Shown here in pieces: positions 5,415-5,802 of a DNA stretch of 5,802 nt. The number at the start of each line of letters is the position of its first letter. The first letter of the stretch is position 1. A program made the translations under genes and the position numbers. The DNA comes from Desulfobacteraceae bacterium (GTDB lineage Bacteria > Desulfobacterota > Desulfobacteria > Desulfobacterales > Desulfosalsimonadaceae). The notes below the pieces were generated by a model. The model worked only from the letters and a program-made list of their open reading frames with translations. It was not told where the DNA came from and did not search any database. The stretch is from contig SLPT01000215.1 in the NCBI GenBank assembly GCA_007131845.1, positions 1-5,802 on the forward strand, given 5' to 3'.

Positions 5415-5802
5415 ATGCGAAAATCCATCTTGCTGGCCGTTTTATCCTCCATTTTTATCGTTTTCGTGGGCATGGGCATCATCGTGCCGGTGCTGCCCAT
5501 CTATGCCGCCGAGCTTGGGGCAACGGGGTTCGCCCTGGGTGTCATCATCGCTGTCTTCGCATTGAGCGGAGGGGTGCTTCAACCCATTGTTGGCGGGCTT
5601 TCGGACCGTCACGGGAAAAAGGGTTTCATGATCGCCGGGCTCGTAATTTTCGGGATGACCGGGTATATCTATACCCTGGCCGGTTCTGTGAACCACCTGA
5701 TCCTGATCCGTACCTTTCATGGTGCGGGTTCCGCCATGATCATTCCCATGGCCATGGCCTACATCACGGATGTTTCGGCAGGCGGCAGGGCCGGTCGGTA
5801 CA
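5415..5802 (+). CDS. Major facilitator superfamily transporter, N-terminal part (129 codons visible)
   Basis: The frame is open from ATG 5415 to the right edge, so the gene is cut by the window. A stop codon lies two codons upstream in frame, making this the first possible ATG. Four hydrophobic helices are visible at about residues 5-27, 39-60, 72-90 and 95-117. The signature MFS motif A, GGLSDRHGKKG, falls between helices 2 and 3 (60-70, with Asp64 and Arg65). Helix 4 begins RTFHGAGSA with Arg99, matching the motif B region of proton-coupled antiporters. This pattern fits DHA1-type drug or metabolite efflux proteins, but the substrate cannot be read from the first third of the protein. The ribosome site is weak; AGGAA at 5390-5394 is 20 bases away. 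It diverges from the cold-shock gene across a 276-bp gap. Confidence 0.9.
   Translation, partial: MRKSILLAVLSSIFIVFVGMGIIVPVLPIYAAELGATGFALGVIIAVFALSGGVLQPIVGGLSDRHGKKGFMIAGLVIFGMTGYIYTLAGSVNHLILIRTFHGAGSAMIIPMAMAYITDVSAGGRAGRY

Noticed and set aside
1..5802. CRISPR array, tRNA or rRNA genes, toxin-antitoxin or defence genes
   Set aside because: No regularly spaced direct repeats, no RNA gene signatures, and no proteins of these families were seen on either strand.

Overview
The window looks like a chromosomal stretch of a GC-rich anaerobe, most plausibly a member of the Desulfobacterota (sulfate-reducing or syntrophic deltaproteobacteria). That assignment is an inference from three things: a stand-alone, two-C-terminal-domain 3-hydroxyacyl-CoA dehydrogenase; a very large PAS/Cache hybrid kinase; and a GrdB-like protein. 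No rRNA or other phylogenetic marker is present.

Layout: (1) bases 1-204, minus strand: the N-terminal 68 residues of a glycine/betaine/sarcosine reductase selenoprotein B-like protein, running off the left edge. (2) 205-661: an intergenic region of about 457 bp. It holds an inverted repeat close upstream of the GrdB-like gene, a 143-bp MITE-like palindromic element (256-398) flanked by a 5-bp direct repeat, another operator-like inverted repeat, and a good sigma-70 promoter reading rightward. (3) 662-1834, plus: 3-hydroxyacyl-CoA dehydrogenase (390 aa). (4) 1872-4844, plus: a 990-aa membrane hybrid histidine kinase (Cache-HAMP-PAS-PAS-HisKA-HATPase-REC), 37 bp after the dehydrogenase and probably co-transcribed with it. 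(5) 4857-4899: a strong bidirectional terminator between convergent genes. (6) 4938-5138, minus: a 66-aa cold-shock protein with its own promoter and a leader of about 120 nt. (7) 5139-5414: a divergent intergenic region with inverted repeats. (8) 5415 to the right edge, plus: the first four membrane segments of a major facilitator superfamily transporter.

Functionally, the central pair joins a beta-oxidation type enzyme to a sensor kinase that has an extracytoplasmic Cache domain and its own receiver. The window contains no DNA-binding response regulator, so the output partner of the kinase is not visible. The cold-shock gene and the transporter look like independent units.

The least expected structure is the 143-bp palindromic element at 256-398. 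Its terminal repeats and central hairpin share a single symmetry axis. It has the form of a non-autonomous mobile element or a dispersed intergenic hairpin repeat. No wholly new multi-gene system is evident in the window.
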